Shown here in pieces: positions 43,089 through 51,904 of a stretch of DNA of 64,000 nucleotides. The stretch is from Pacificoceanicola sp049341065. Its GTDB lineage: Bacteria > Pseudomonadota > Alphaproteobacteria > Rhodobacterales > Rhodobacteraceae. Where the stretch lies: assembly GCF_049341065.1 (NCBI RefSeq), contig NZ_JBMPIX010000001.1, positions 186,001-250,000 of the forward strand, given 5' to 3'. Position 1 is the first letter of the stretch; each line of letters starts with the position of its first letter. The position numbers and the translations under genes are program-made. Under the pieces are notes generated by a model. It had not been told where the DNA came from, made no database searches, and saw only the letters and a list, made by a program, of their open reading frames with translations.

Positions 43089-44213
43089 CTGGCCGATCTG
43101 TTCTTTTACGGCACGCTGCGCCATCTGCCGTTGCTTGAGCTTGTGTTGGGCCATCCGGTTCCGCAGGTACGGGCAGCGGTGCTGGACGGCTATGCAGTGC
43201 ACAGCGCCAAGGACCAGCCCTTTCCGATGATCGCGGCGTGCGAGGGCGGTAAGGCCCAAGGCGTACTGGTGCGCGATTTGTCGGCCGAAGACGTCGCCCG
43301 GCTAAACTTCTATGAGGGCGGTTTTGCCTTTGATCTGATTTCCGTTCAGGTCCAGACCGATGACGGCACCGCTTTGGCGCAGGTCTATCTGCCGCGCCCA
43401 GGACAGTGGGAGCTTGGCCCGCTATGGTCGCTTGAGAGTTGGGCCGCCCAATGGGGCGAGATGACCCTGATCGCCGCCCAAGAGGTGATGGAGCGTTTCG
43501 GAACGCAAGATGCGTCGCAGATCGTGCCGCTGTTGCCGTTCTTTCGGGCGCGGGCATGGGCACGTCAGTTGGCCGCACAGCCTGCCCCGCAAACACTGCG
43601 CAACCCGATGACGATGGACGATGTTGCGATCGTTGGCGACCGACCGGGCTATGACGGCTTCTTTCGCATCAAGGCGTTTGACTTGACGCACCGCCGCTTT
43701 GACGGCAGCCAAAGCGCCGTCATCGGCCGCGAAGCTTTTGTTGCTTTCGACGCGGCGCTGGTGCTGCCCTATGATCCGGTGCTCGACAAGGTCCTGTTGA
43801 TTGAACAGCTGCGCTATGGTCCGATCCAGCGCGGCGATCCGGCACCTTGGGTGCTGGAGCCGATCGCCGGTCTGGTGGACGCAGGCGAGGCCCCCGAGGA
43901 CTGCGCCCGCCGCGAGGCTGTCGAAGAGGCGGGCTTGCAGATGCGGCAACTCTTGCCGATTTCCAAAGGCTATTCCTCGCCCGGGTATTCGACCGAGTTC
44001 TTCCATTGCTTTCTGGGGCTGTGCGATCTGAGCGGGCGATCCGAGACCGGGCAGGGCGGTTTGGCGACCGAGCACGAAGATATCCGCAATCACGCCATCC
44101 CGTTCGATCATGCCATGGCGTTGATCGACAGCGGCGAGGTGAATGCCGTTCCGCTTGCCATGATGCTTTTGTGGCTGGCGACAAAGCGCGAAGGGTTGCG
44201 TTCCGGGGGCTGA
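43089..44213 (+). CDS. trgB: TrgB-like Nudix protein with cyclotransferase-like N-domain; CTG start
   Basis: A two-domain protein of 374 residues. Residues 1-130 look like a gamma-glutamylcyclotransferase/AIG2 fold (LFFYGTLRHL at 5-13, FYEGG near 75). The C-terminal half is a Nudix hydrolase with a full Nudix box at about 261-283 (G-x5-E, RREAVEEAG), as in ADP-sugar pyrophosphatases. The YGTLR motif needs a start before residue 7, but no ATG, GTG or TTG is available there. CTG 43089 stands five bases behind GGAGGT, so it is the probable start; the next option is TTG 43131, which would lose the motif. trgA, trgB and cysK are adjacent as in Rhodobacter. Confidence 0.85.
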   Translation: MADLFFYGTLRHLPLLELVLGHPVPQVRAAVLDGYAVHSAKDQPFPMIAACEGGKAQGVLVRDLSAEDVARLNFYEGGFAFDLISVQVQTDDGTALAQVYLPRPGQWELGPLWSLESWAAQWGEMTLIAAQEVMERFGTQDASQIVPLLPFFRARAWARQLAAQPAPQTLRNPMTMDDVAIVGDRPGYDGFFRIKAFDLTHRRFDGSQSAVIGREAFVAFDAALVLPYDPVLDKVLLIEQLRYGPIQRGDPAPWVLEPIAGLVDAGEAPEDCARREAVEEAGLQMRQLLPISKGYSSPGYSTEFFHCFLGLCDLSGRSETGQGGLATEHEDIRNHAIPFDHAMALIDSGEVNAVPLAMMLLWLATKREGLRSGG

Positions 44214-44279
44214 GTGCCCTTGAGTTCCCCCCCCTCCAGCCCTAAACCTTGGGGTAGCACGTTTACGAAAGGACCTCTC

Positions 44280-45314
44280 ATGCGGATCGCTCAGGATTTG
44301 GCTCAGGCCGTTGGCAACACCCCTTTGATCCGCCTGAACAAGGCCTCCGAGATGACCGGCTGCGAGATTCTGGGCAAGGCCGAGTTCATGAACCCCGGTC
44401 AGTCGGTCAAGGACCGCGCGGCGCTGTTCATCATCCGCGATGCGGTGGCCAAGGGCCTGCTGAAGCCCGGCGGCACCATCGTCGAGGGCACCGCAGGCAA
44501 CACCGGTATCGGTCTTGCGCTGGTTGGCGCTTCGATGGGCTTCAAGACGGTGATCGTCATTCCTGAAACGCAAAGTCAGGAAAAGAAGGATATGCTGCGG
44601 TTGGCGGGCGCTGAACTGGTTCAAGTCCCCGCTGCGCCTTATCGCAACCCCAACAACTATGTGCGCTACTCCGGGCGACTGGCCGAAGAACTGGCCCAGA
44701 CCGAAGCCAATGGCGCAATCTGGGCAAACCAGTTCGATAATGTCGCGAACCGTCAGGCGCATATTGAAACCACCGGGCCGGAAATCTGGGAACAGACCGG
44801 CGGCAAGGTTGATGGCTTTGTCTGTGCGGTGGGGTCGGGCGGTACACTGGCGGGCGTCGGCATGGCGCTTCAGCCCAAGGGCGTCAAGATTGCCCTGGCC
44901 GATCCCGATGGCGCGACGCTTCACAGCTATTACACCACGGGCGAACACAAGGCCGAGGGCAGCTCGATCACCGAGGGGATCGGGCAGGGGCGGATCACCG
45001 CCAACCTCGAAGGCTTTACACCCGATATGTCCTTCAACATCCCGGACGCCGAAGCCTTGCCAGTGGTCTTTGATCTGCTCTCGGAAGAGGGCCTCTGCCT
45101 TGGTGGCTCGTCCGGTGTGAACGTTGCAGGCGCAATTCGCATGGCGCAGGAAATGGGGCCGGGCCACACCATCGTGACCATCCTGTGTGACTATGGCACG
45201 CGGTATCAATCCAAACTCTTTAACCCGGAATTCCTGGCCGAAAAGGGGTTGCCCAGTCCGCATTGGCTGACGCGCGCGCCAGCCAGCATTCCGGGCGTTT
45301 TCGAGGACGCATGA
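44280..45314 (+). CDS. cysK: Cysteine synthase A
   Basis: This PLP enzyme makes cysteine from O-acetylserine and sulfide. The 344-residue protein has the PLP lysine K44 (NPGQSVKDRAA), a phosphate loop GTAGNTGIGLALVG and the substrate motif GSGGTLAGVG. The sequence EGIGQGRITANLEGF fits the CysK type seen in alphaproteobacteria. It follows trgB as in the tellurite locus of Rhodobacter sphaeroides, where cysK also contributes to resistance. AAAGGA precedes ATG 44280, and the stop overlaps the MscS start. Confidence 0.95.
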   Translation: MRIAQDLAQAVGNTPLIRLNKASEMTGCEILGKAEFMNPGQSVKDRAALFIIRDAVAKGLLKPGGTIVEGTAGNTGIGLALVGASMGFKTVIVIPETQSQEKKDMLRLAGAELVQVPAAPYRNPNNYVRYSGRLAEELAQTEANGAIWANQFDNVANRQAHIETTGPEIWEQTGGKVDGFVCAVGSGGTLAGVGMALQPKGVKIALADPDGATLHSYYTTGEHKAEGSSITEGIGQGRITANLEGFTPDMSFNIPDAEALPVVFDLLSEEGLCLGGSSGVNVAGAIRMAQEMGPGHTIVTILCDYGTRYQSKLFNPEFLAEKGLPSPHWLTRAPASIPGVFEDA

Positions 45315-47722
45315 CACATTTTTTCACGAGGCTTCTTGCCCTTGTCGCGGCGCTGTTTTTCAGCGCCGCAATCGCATTTGCCCAAGACAACGCCGAGTTG
45401 GACTACGAGTCCTGGAACAGCGTGGCCACGCGCGCGGAACAGGCTGTCGAAGATGGACGCGCCTCGGATTCAGCGCTCGAAGACCTGCGGACCGAAGTCG
45501 CGGGCTGGCGAGATCAGTTTCTCGTCGCGCAAGGGACATCGTCAGCGCGGATCAGCAGCGTGCAGGCGCAACTGGATGCCTTGGGGCCAGCCCCAGAGGA
45601 GGGGCAGAGCGAAGAAGAAGCCATTGCAGCGCGCAGGGCCGAGTTGCAAGATCAACTGGCGCGTCTGCGTGCACCCGTCCAGCGCGCCGACGAGGCATAT
45701 ACCAGGGCTGACGGGATCATCTCGGAAATCGATACGATCATCCGCAGTCGCCAGACCGACGAGCTGCTGAGCCTTGGGCCGTCGCCTTTGAACCCGGTCC
45801 TTTGGAGAAAAGCAGCCGAGGATTTGATGGCGTCTTTGAGCCAGACCTGGGACGAACTGATCGTCAATCTGAAATCCCCGGGCCTTCGAGCCCAGGCACA
45901 AGCCAATCTGCCTGTGATCTTTTTGCTGGTGGCTATAGCTATCACGCTGCTGGCGCGCGGGCAGGGTTGGGCCAAGGCTGCCGTCGGCAAGATGCGCGGC
46001 GCAACCCGCCGCGGATCGGGCGTCTGGCGGTTTGTGTTGTCGCTGGGCCAGATCATCTTGCCCTTTGCTGGTATCTGGGCATTGAGCCAGGCTTTGATTG
46101 TCACCGGAATGGCGGGACAACGCTGGACGCTTATCCTTGTCCAGGTGCCCATTTGGGCCTTGATCATGCTGAGCATTCGCTGGCTTGCGGATCAAAGCTT
46201 TAACGACAACCCGGAAATCGCGACGCTGGGGCTGGACGCCGAAGAACGGTTTCGGGCGCGGGCTTATGCCAACTTGCTGGCGTTGACCTTTGTGGCGCGA
46301 GCCGTGGTTCGGTCGATGGTGGAGTATGACAATTTCTCGGTTGAAAGCAGCGCGGTGATCGATTTTCCGTTGCTGGTTCTATCCGGGTTCTTGCTGTTCC
46401 GTCTTGGCAAGGTACGCAATCACGCCCCGATTGCAGGCAGCGCTGCGGCTTTGTCGGACGAAGGACCGTTCCGGATGCGCTTTGCCCGGATCGTCGGGCG
46501 CGCGGCGATGATCGTTGGGGTGGTTGGTCCCATCATGGCCGCCATCGGGTATTTCCGCGTGGGCGAGACGCTGATTTACCCCTTCATTGCGACGCTGGGG
46601 GTGATTGGTCTTGTCCTCGTGCTGCAAAGGGTAGTCGATGACCTTTACGAGCTGATCACCGGGCAGGGGGGCTCTGAATCTGACAGCTTGATCCCGGTTT
46701 TGGTCGGCTTCATCCTCGTGCTTCTCTCGCTGCCGGTGCTTGCCCTGATCTGGGGCGCGCGCGTGGCCGATCTGACCGAGCTTTGGACGCGGTTCCGCGA
46801 AGGGTTCCAGATGGGGGATACGCGGATCTCGCCCACGGATTTCCTTGTCGTCGCGGTGGTCTTTGCAGCGCTTTACATGCTGACCCGGCTCTTGCAGGGA
46901 AGTCTGCGCAGCACGGTCCTGCCGAAGACCAAGATCGACATGGGCGGGCAGAACGCCATTGTCGCCGGTGTCGGCTATATCGGGATTTTCCTCGCGGCCA
47001 TCATCGCGGTAACGGCCGGTGGGCTGGATCTGTCGTCGCTGGCCATCGTCGCCGGTGCGCTAACGGTTGGCATTGGTTTCGGCCTGCAGAACATCGTGTC
47101 CAACTTTGTTTCCGGGATCATCCTGCTGATCGAGCGCCCGATTTCCGAAGGCGACTGGATCGAGGTCGGCGGGCGTCATGGCATCGTCAAGGACATCTCG
47201 GTGCGCTCGACCCGGATCGAAACCTTTGACCGATTTGATGTGATCGTGCCCAATGCCGACCTGGTGTCGGGGCAGGTGACGAACTATACCCGCGGCAACG
47301 TGATTGGCCGAGTGATCGTGCCGGTCGGGGTGGCCTATGGCAATGACACCCGCAAGGTTGAACGTATCCTTCTGGATATTGCGCGCCACCACGACATGGT
47401 ATTGATGAACCCGCCGCCAGCGGTGATTTTCAGTGGCTTTGGGGCCGATAGCCTCGACTTTGAAATCCGCGTGATCTTGCGCGACATCAACAGTGGTTTG
47501 GCCGTCAAGACAGAGATGAACCATCAGATCGCGGAACGGTTCGCCAAGGAAGGCATCGAGATTCCCTTCGCGCAGCGTGATATCTGGATTCGCAATCCCG
47601 AGGCGCTCTCGACGGTTGCCTCGTCTGGGTCCAGTGAAACTGAAACCGAGGCAGAGGCCGAAACCCGGGCGCCAAGCGCGCTTGGATTTGATGACAATGG
47701 CGAAGGGGCACCAGAGAGATGA
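45311..47722 (+). CDS. Mechanosensitive channel of the MscS family (DUF3772-containing)
   Basis: An osmotic-release channel of the large MscS group, 803 residues. A signal peptide (cut near AIAFAQ) is followed by a periplasmic coiled-coil/DUF3772-type region (about 25-190). Several membrane helices come next, then the MscS pore helix GALTVGIGFGLQNIVSNFVSGIILLIERPISEGDWIEV. A cytoplasmic vestibule and an acidic tail end the protein. ATG 45311 overlaps the cysK stop; an upstream in-frame start at 45263 lies inside cysK. Translational coupling to cysK and AlaX (ATGA at both ends) implies one operon. Confidence 0.92.
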   Translation: MTHFFTRLLALVAALFFSAAIAFAQDNAELDYESWNSVATRAEQAVEDGRASDSALEDLRTEVAGWRDQFLVAQGTSSARISSVQAQLDALGPAPEEGQSEEEAIAARRAELQDQLARLRAPVQRADEAYTRADGIISEIDTIIRSRQTDELLSLGPSPLNPVLWRKAAEDLMASLSQTWDELIVNLKSPGLRAQAQANLPVIFLLVAIAITLLARGQGWAKAAVGKMRGATRRGSGVWRFVLSLGQIILPFAGIWALSQALIVTGMAGQRWTLILVQVPIWALIMLSIRWLADQSFNDNPEIATLGLDAEERFRARAYANLLALTFVARAVVRSMVEYDNFSVESSAVIDFPLLVLSGFLLFRLGKVRNHAPIAGSAAALSDEGPFRMRFARIVGRAAMIVGVVGPIMAAIGYFRVGETLIYPFIATLGVIGLVLVLQRVVDDLYELITGQGGSESDSLIPVLVGFILVLLSLPVLALIWGARVADLTELWTRFREGFQMGDTRISPTDFLVVAVVFAALYMLTRLLQGSLRSTVLPKTKIDMGGQNAIVAGVGYIGIFLAAIIAVTAGGLDLSSLAIVAGALTVGIGFGLQNIVSNFVSGIILLIERPISEGDWIEVGGRHGIVKDISVRSTRIETFDRFDVIVPNADLVSGQVTNYTRGNVIGRVIVPVGVAYGNDTRKVERILLDIARHHDMVLMNPPPAVIFSGFGADSLDFEIRVILRDINSGLAVKTEMNHQIAERFAKEGIEIPFAQRDIWIRNPEALSTVASSGSSETETEAEAETRAPSALGFDDNGEGAPER

Positions 47723-48441
47723 CAGAGCTGTTGTACAGGACGGACCCCTATCTGCGCGAGGCGCCGGGTCGGGTGGTCGGCCATACAGAAGAGGGCGGCG
47801 TGATCGTCGCGCCTGCATTGTTCTACCCCAAGGGCGGCGGCCAGCCCGGTGACAGCGGATGGCTTGAATGGGATGGCAAACGCCTGCCCATCGCGACGGC
47901 GGTGAAAGGTGAGGACGGGGTTGCCTCGGTTCTGGTGCCGGCCGAGCCCGCCGCTTTGCCGCCAAAGGGCGCCCATGTGGTTCAGGTTTTGGATTGGGAA
48001 CGCCGTCACAAACACATGCGGGTTCACACGGCACTGCACCTGCTGAGCGTCGTGGTGCCTTTGCCCGTGACCGGCGGGCAAATCGGCGCTGGCAACGGGC
48101 GGCTGGATTTCATGATGCCAGAGCCGCCCGAAGATCGCGATGCGCTGGAGCAGGCCCTGAACGATCTGGTCGACCGCGATCTGCCTGTCGGAGAAGAGTG
48201 GATCAGCGAGGCTGATCTGGATGCCAACCCCGGGTTGGTCAAGACGCTCTCTGTCATGCCACCGCGCGGGACTGGAACGGTGCGTCTGGTCTGGATCGGC
48301 GATGGCGCCGAGCAGGTGGACTTGCAGCCATGCGGAGGCACCCACGTCGCGCGCACCGGCGAGATCGGGGCGGTCAAGCTGCGCAAGATCGAGAACAAGG
48401 GCAAACAGAACCGCCGCGTGAGCATCGTTCTGGATAGTTGA
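47719..48441 (+). CDS. Alanyl-tRNA editing protein AlaX
   Basis: A stand-alone editing domain that hydrolyses mischarged tRNA-Ala. The 240-residue protein has the AlaRS-like N-terminus FYPKGGGQPGDSG. The zinc-binding HxxxH is in MRVHTALHLL, and a later CGGTHVARTGEIG carries the remaining ligands. Alanyl-tRNA synthetase itself is not here. It overlaps the MscS gene by four bases. Confidence 0.92.
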   Translation: MTELLYRTDPYLREAPGRVVGHTEEGGVIVAPALFYPKGGGQPGDSGWLEWDGKRLPIATAVKGEDGVASVLVPAEPAALPPKGAHVVQVLDWERRHKHMRVHTALHLLSVVVPLPVTGGQIGAGNGRLDFMMPEPPEDRDALEQALNDLVDRDLPVGEEWISEADLDANPGLVKTLSVMPPRGTGTVRLVWIGDGAEQVDLQPCGGTHVARTGEIGAVKLRKIENKGKQNRRVSIVLDS

Positions 48442-48459
48442 GCGAGCTGTTACTGAAAT

Positions 48460-48482
48460 GTGCGCTTCCGCGCGCTTTTATT
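48460..48482 (+). terminator. Terminator after AlaX; 16-nt hairpin repeat, copy 2
   Basis: GTGCGC-TTCC-GCGCGC forms a six-pair stem and is followed by TTTTATT, 18 bases after the AlaX stop. The 16-base hairpin is identical to the one at 502-517. It lies in the convergent gap before the Fur/Mur gene. Confidence 0.6.
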
Positions 48483-48576
48483 CCGCTTGTCGAAAGGTGA
48501 CATGGCCAATAGGCGGGTGGCCCTTGGGCCAAACCGCCGTTCCAAGCCTATACAGGTCAGGATTACGACAGGGACG

Positions 48577-48990
48577 TCAGGGCTTTTTCAGCGGTACGCC
48601 GTATAGCTCCATCCGGTGGCCGGTCAGCTTGTAGCCCAGTTTCTTGGCGATCTTTTCCTGAAGGGCTTCGATCTCGGGGTCGACGAATTCGATCACATGC
48701 CCGGTCTGCATGTCGATCAGGTGATCGTGGTGGGCACGCTCGGCGTCTTCGTATCGGGCGCGGCCATCGCCGAAATCGACCTTGTCGAGGATACCGGCCT
48801 CTTCAAAGAGTTTGACGGTACGATAGACCGTGGCGATCGAGATTTTCGGGTCGCGGCTTGCGGCGCGCGCATAGAGTTCTTCGACATCGGGGTGATCGCG
48901 GGAATTTTGCAGGACTTCGGCGATGGTGCGCCTTTGTCCGGTCATGCGCAGCCCCTTGCCGCGGCAACGTGTCAGGATGGTATCACTCAT
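48577..48990 (-). CDS. Fur-family regulator (Fur/Mur type)
   Basis: A metal-dependent repressor of 137 residues with an N-terminal winged helix (LRMTGQRRTIAEVLQNSRDHPDVEELY, ISIATVYRTVKLFEEAG). The C-terminal metal site has H87, H88, D89, H90 (HHDHLIDMQTGHVIEF), E101 and H125. The structural CxxC of E. coli Fur is absent, as is usual in the alphaproteobacterial Fur/Mur group. It may respond to manganese or iron; the sequence does not tell. It is convergent with AlaX and followed downstream by nothing on its strand. Confidence 0.88.
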   Translation of the reverse strand: MSDTILTRCRGKGLRMTGQRRTIAEVLQNSRDHPDVEELYARAASRDPKISIATVYRTVKLFEEAGILDKVDFGDGRARYEDAERAHHDHLIDMQTGHVIEFVDPEIEALQEKIAKKLGYKLTGHRMELYGVPLKKP

Positions 48991-49053
48991 GGGGCGGGCC
49001 TTTTTCGCGCTCTTTGACCTGTTGTGCCAAATGCCACGGGTAAGGCCAAGGGG

Positions 49054-49929
49054 TCAGGCGGGCATCGGCGCTTTTGTCCGATGCCAGAGAAAGGCGGCAA
49101 GGCTGGCGACGACGATGGCGCCGCCCGCCAGCATGCGCAGGCTGGGCGCCTCATCGGTGCCAAGCCAGACCCAGAGCGGCGCAAGGACGGTTTCGAGCAA
49201 AAGCAGAAGTGACACATTGGCCGCCGAGGTGTGGCGCGAGGCCTGGCTGAGCGAGAAGAAGGCCAGCGGCAGGATCACGAGGCCGGTCAGCAGGATGGCG
49301 GGTACATTGCCTTCGGTCATGCGCGCAGGGGTGGTGATCCAAAGGCCGGTGGTGCCTGAGAGCACAGCTCCGATGCCGATGGCCAGAAGCAGCGGCAGAT
49401 CGGGGGCATTGCGCAGGGTGACAAAATTCAGCGCCAGCGAAAAGGCGACGCCAAGCCCGCAGGCGGCGCCCATCAGTGCCGCAGGATTCAGCGACATCTG
49501 GCCCTTGCCGGAAATGGCCAGAATTATGCCCGCAAGCACAAGGGCGATCGTCCCCCAGGTGGCGGGCGGTGTGTCTTCGCCGTGTAGGGCGCGGGCCAGT
49601 AGGGCGGCCCAGACCGGGACAGTGGCCACGCCCAGCAAGACCGGCGCCACTGGGGCCGAACCGATCCCAAGCGGAAAGAGCATAGCGTTAAAATATTGGC
49701 AGAGGATGACGGTGATCCCGGCGCGTCCAAGCAGCATAGGCAGATCGGCGGCGCGGCTGCGGCTGGTCAGCGACCAAGCGGTGAGAAAGAGCGTGCCCAT
49801 GCAAAGCCCGCGCCAGCCCATCATCTGAAACCCTGACATGCCCGACAGCCGCATGAACAGGGCATCCGGCGTCAGGACCAGCGCTCCGAAGAGCGCCAGT
49901 CCAAGGCCGAAACGGCGCGGTGTGGTCAT
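49054..49929 (-). CDS. DMT superfamily (EamA) transporter
   Basis: A ten-helix permease of 291 residues with two EamA repeats, starting MTTPRRFGLGLALFGALVLTPDALFMRLSG. FNAMLFPLGIGSAPVAPVLLGVATVPVWAALLARALHGE lies in the first half and SAANVSLLLLLETVLAPLWVWLGTDEAP in the second. The substrate is unknown; relatives export metabolites or amino acids. The gene begins one base after the stop of the TerB-like gene. Confidence 0.85.
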   Translation of the reverse strand: MTTPRRFGLGLALFGALVLTPDALFMRLSGMSGFQMMGWRGLCMGTLFLTAWSLTSRSRAADLPMLLGRAGITVILCQYFNAMLFPLGIGSAPVAPVLLGVATVPVWAALLARALHGEDTPPATWGTIALVLAGIILAISGKGQMSLNPAALMGAACGLGVAFSLALNFVTLRNAPDLPLLLAIGIGAVLSGTTGLWITTPARMTEGNVPAILLTGLVILPLAFFSLSQASRHTSAANVSLLLLLETVLAPLWVWLGTDEAPSLRMLAGGAIVVASLAAFLWHRTKAPMPA

Positions 49930-49930
49930 G

Positions 49931-50824
49931 TCAGGCGTAAAGCGGTTGCAGGCCCATCTGCATATGCAGGGTGTTGACCGTGGGTTCGTCCAGTTCCATC
50001 GCTTTGGCAAGGCCGTGAAGATACTGTGCCTCTTCTTGGGTATCGACCCGGATCGTCATGAGCGAGGCGGAATAGACCTGCGTGCGCATGGCTTCCGGTG
50101 TCTCGGAGGCCAGCCCTTCGATGTCGATGGGGGCGGCCAGCTGTTCCTGAATAAAAGCGATATCCTCGGCGTCGGCGTCTTCGCCGACGGTTTCAAGGAT
50201 CTTGGCCTTTTCCGCCGCATCAATGCCACCATCGGATTTGGCGGCCTGAATCATCGCGCGCAGCATGAGGGCAGCCATCTTCTCGGCGTCGGGGGCGGTT
50301 TCCTTGGTGTTGAAGGCGTCCAGCATGGCACTTGCGCCTTTGCCCTGCGCCATGGCTGTGGCACCACCCGCAGCCGCGAGCAGACCGGCAAGGCCAGCGC
50401 CGCCACCACCGAGGCCGGACAACAGGCCGCCACCTTCGCTGTTGGCATTGCTTTGGCCGCCGCCCATCGCCCCCATAAGGGAGGCAAGATCAAGCCCGCC
50501 GCTTTGCAGCTTTTCCATCATCTCGGTCATCGGGTTTGCGCCACCAGCGGCCCCGCCGCCGGTCAGCCCGCCCATCATCGCGCCAAGGCCGCCTTGCTGA
50601 AGCTGTTCCATCATGCCGGACAAAGGATTGTTCGCGCCCTCGGGCATTTTCCCTGACATGGCCTGACCCAATTGCGCCTGCGCAGCCGAGGCCGGGTGTT
50701 CGCCCTTGATCTGCGCGCCGCCGCCCAAAAGGCTGCCAAGCCCGGCGCCGCCGGACATCTTGTCGACGCCCCGAGCCGCAGCATATCCGATGGCGACTTT
50801 GGCCAGTGTTCCCATAAGACCCAT
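49931..50824 (-). CDS. TerB-like DUF533 family protein
   Basis: A 297-residue protein. The N-terminal two thirds are Gly/Ala/Met-rich low complexity (GGLGAMMGGLTGGGAAGGANPM, LSGLGGGGAGLAGLLAAAGGATAMAQG). The C-terminal part is the DUF533/TerB helical domain (MAALMLRAMIQAAKSDGGIDAAEKAKILETVGEDADAED), whose D-G-x-I-D-x-x-E resembles metal-binding TerB loops. ATG 50824 has a very good GGAGGAAA site; ATG 50845 lies in front of it. Function is unknown; the link to tellurite resistance is only by domain name. Confidence 0.83.
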   Translation of the reverse strand: MGLMGTLAKVAIGYAAARGVDKMSGGAGLGSLLGGGAQIKGEHPASAAQAQLGQAMSGKMPEGANNPLSGMMEQLQQGGLGAMMGGLTGGGAAGGANPMTEMMEKLQSGGLDLASLMGAMGGGQSNANSEGGGLLSGLGGGGAGLAGLLAAAGGATAMAQGKGASAMLDAFNTKETAPDAEKMAALMLRAMIQAAKSDGGIDAAEKAKILETVGEDADAEDIAFIQEQLAAPIDIEGLASETPEAMRTQVYSASLMTIRVDTQEEAQYLHGLAKAMELDEPTVNTLHMQMGLQPLYA

Positions 50825-50928
50825 ATCAAGTTTCCTCCCGAGCAAGCATTACCTCGTCAGATTGGCAGATTTTCCTCGTGAGTCACAGGGTTGATTGACG
50901 AGACCCGAAAAGCGGTGTCCAAAGGCGC

Positions 50929-51828
50929 ATGGCACGCAGAGACAGTATGGATATTCCGGGCGCAGCGGGGATGGTGGCCTTTGCCGCCATGCTGGCGCTT
51001 AACCAGGTGGTGATCAAGGTTTCGAACGGCGGTTTCGGACCGGTTTTTGGCGCAGGAGTGCGCTCGGTACTGGCGCTGGCGGTTCTGGGGCTGTGGGTGG
51101 CTGTGATGAAGCGTCCTCTGGGCGGGCTTCGGCAGACCATTGTCCCGGGGATGATGCTGGGGCTGCTGTTCAGCGTCGAGTTCCTGTTTCTGTTCAGCGC
51201 GCTGGATTTTACGACGGTCTCGCGCTCGGCGATCCTGTTTTACTCCATGCCGGTCTGGCTGGCCTTGATTGCCCATTTTACCCTTCCGGGCGAGACCCTG
51301 TCGGCCCGTCGGGCGCTGGGTCTGGCGATGGCCATGGCAGGGGTGGTCTGGGCCTTACTCGATCCGGACAGTTTGCGCGCGGGCAGCCTTTGGGGCGATC
51401 TGCTGGCGCTTTTGGGTGCGCTGTGCTGGGCGGGGATCGCCCTGACGGTGCGATTGACGAAGGTTTCAGAGCTGCCGCCGGAATCCCAGCTTTTCTGGCA
51501 ATTGGCGGTCTCGGCCGTGGTGCTGGTGGTCGTGGCGCCGCTGTTCGGCCCCCTGATGCGCGAGCCGACATGGGTGCATTGGGCAGGGATGGGATATCAG
51601 GCGGTTCTGGTGGCCAGCCTTGGGTTTCTGTTCTGGCTCCGGCTGATGTCGATCTACCCCGCCTCGGACATCGCGGCGTTTTCGTTCCTGTCGCCGGTTC
51701 TGACGGTTGGCTTTGGCTGGGCGCTTCTGGACGAACCTGTGGGGCCGGGGTTTCTTGGGGCGTTGGGGCTGGTGGCGGTGGGGATCGTCCTGATCAACAT
51801 TCGGCGAAAGCGGGTTCAGGCTGTCTGA
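50929..51828 (+). CDS. DMT superfamily (EamA) transporter
   Basis: A 299-residue, ten-helix permease with two EamA domains. Both repeats are visible: SRSAILFYSMPVWLALIAHFTLPGETLSARRALGLAMAMAGVVW and ASDIAAFSFLSPVLTVGFGWALLDEPVGPGFLGALGLVAVGIVLIN. It is a different branch from the gene at 49054, and its substrate is unknown. ATG 50929 is taken as start, with ATG 50947 possible. It is divergent from the TerB-like gene. Confidence 0.85.
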   Translation: MARRDSMDIPGAAGMVAFAAMLALNQVVIKVSNGGFGPVFGAGVRSVLALAVLGLWVAVMKRPLGGLRQTIVPGMMLGLLFSVEFLFLFSALDFTTVSRSAILFYSMPVWLALIAHFTLPGETLSARRALGLAMAMAGVVWALLDPDSLRAGSLWGDLLALLGALCWAGIALTVRLTKVSELPPESQLFWQLAVSAVVLVVVAPLFGPLMREPTWVHWAGMGYQAVLVASLGFLFWLRLMSIYPASDIAAFSFLSPVLTVGFGWALLDEPVGPGFLGALGLVAVGIVLINIRRKRVQAV

Positions 51829-51904
51829 CAGCCCCGCTTGTACCTTCTGAACTCGGGTCGTTCCGCGCGGATTCATTACACGACCAAGCGTACGACTTTC
51901 ACTG

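Noticed and set aside
43422..45317. 631-codon open frame on the minus strand opposite trgB and cysK
   Set aside because: It mirrors two well-supported genes, has no ribosome site and its composition is typical of a reverse-strand shadow.
50340..50640. Possible tandem repeat in the DUF533 gene
   Set aside because: The translation is Gly/Ala/Met low complexity typical of this family, without a regular repeat unit.
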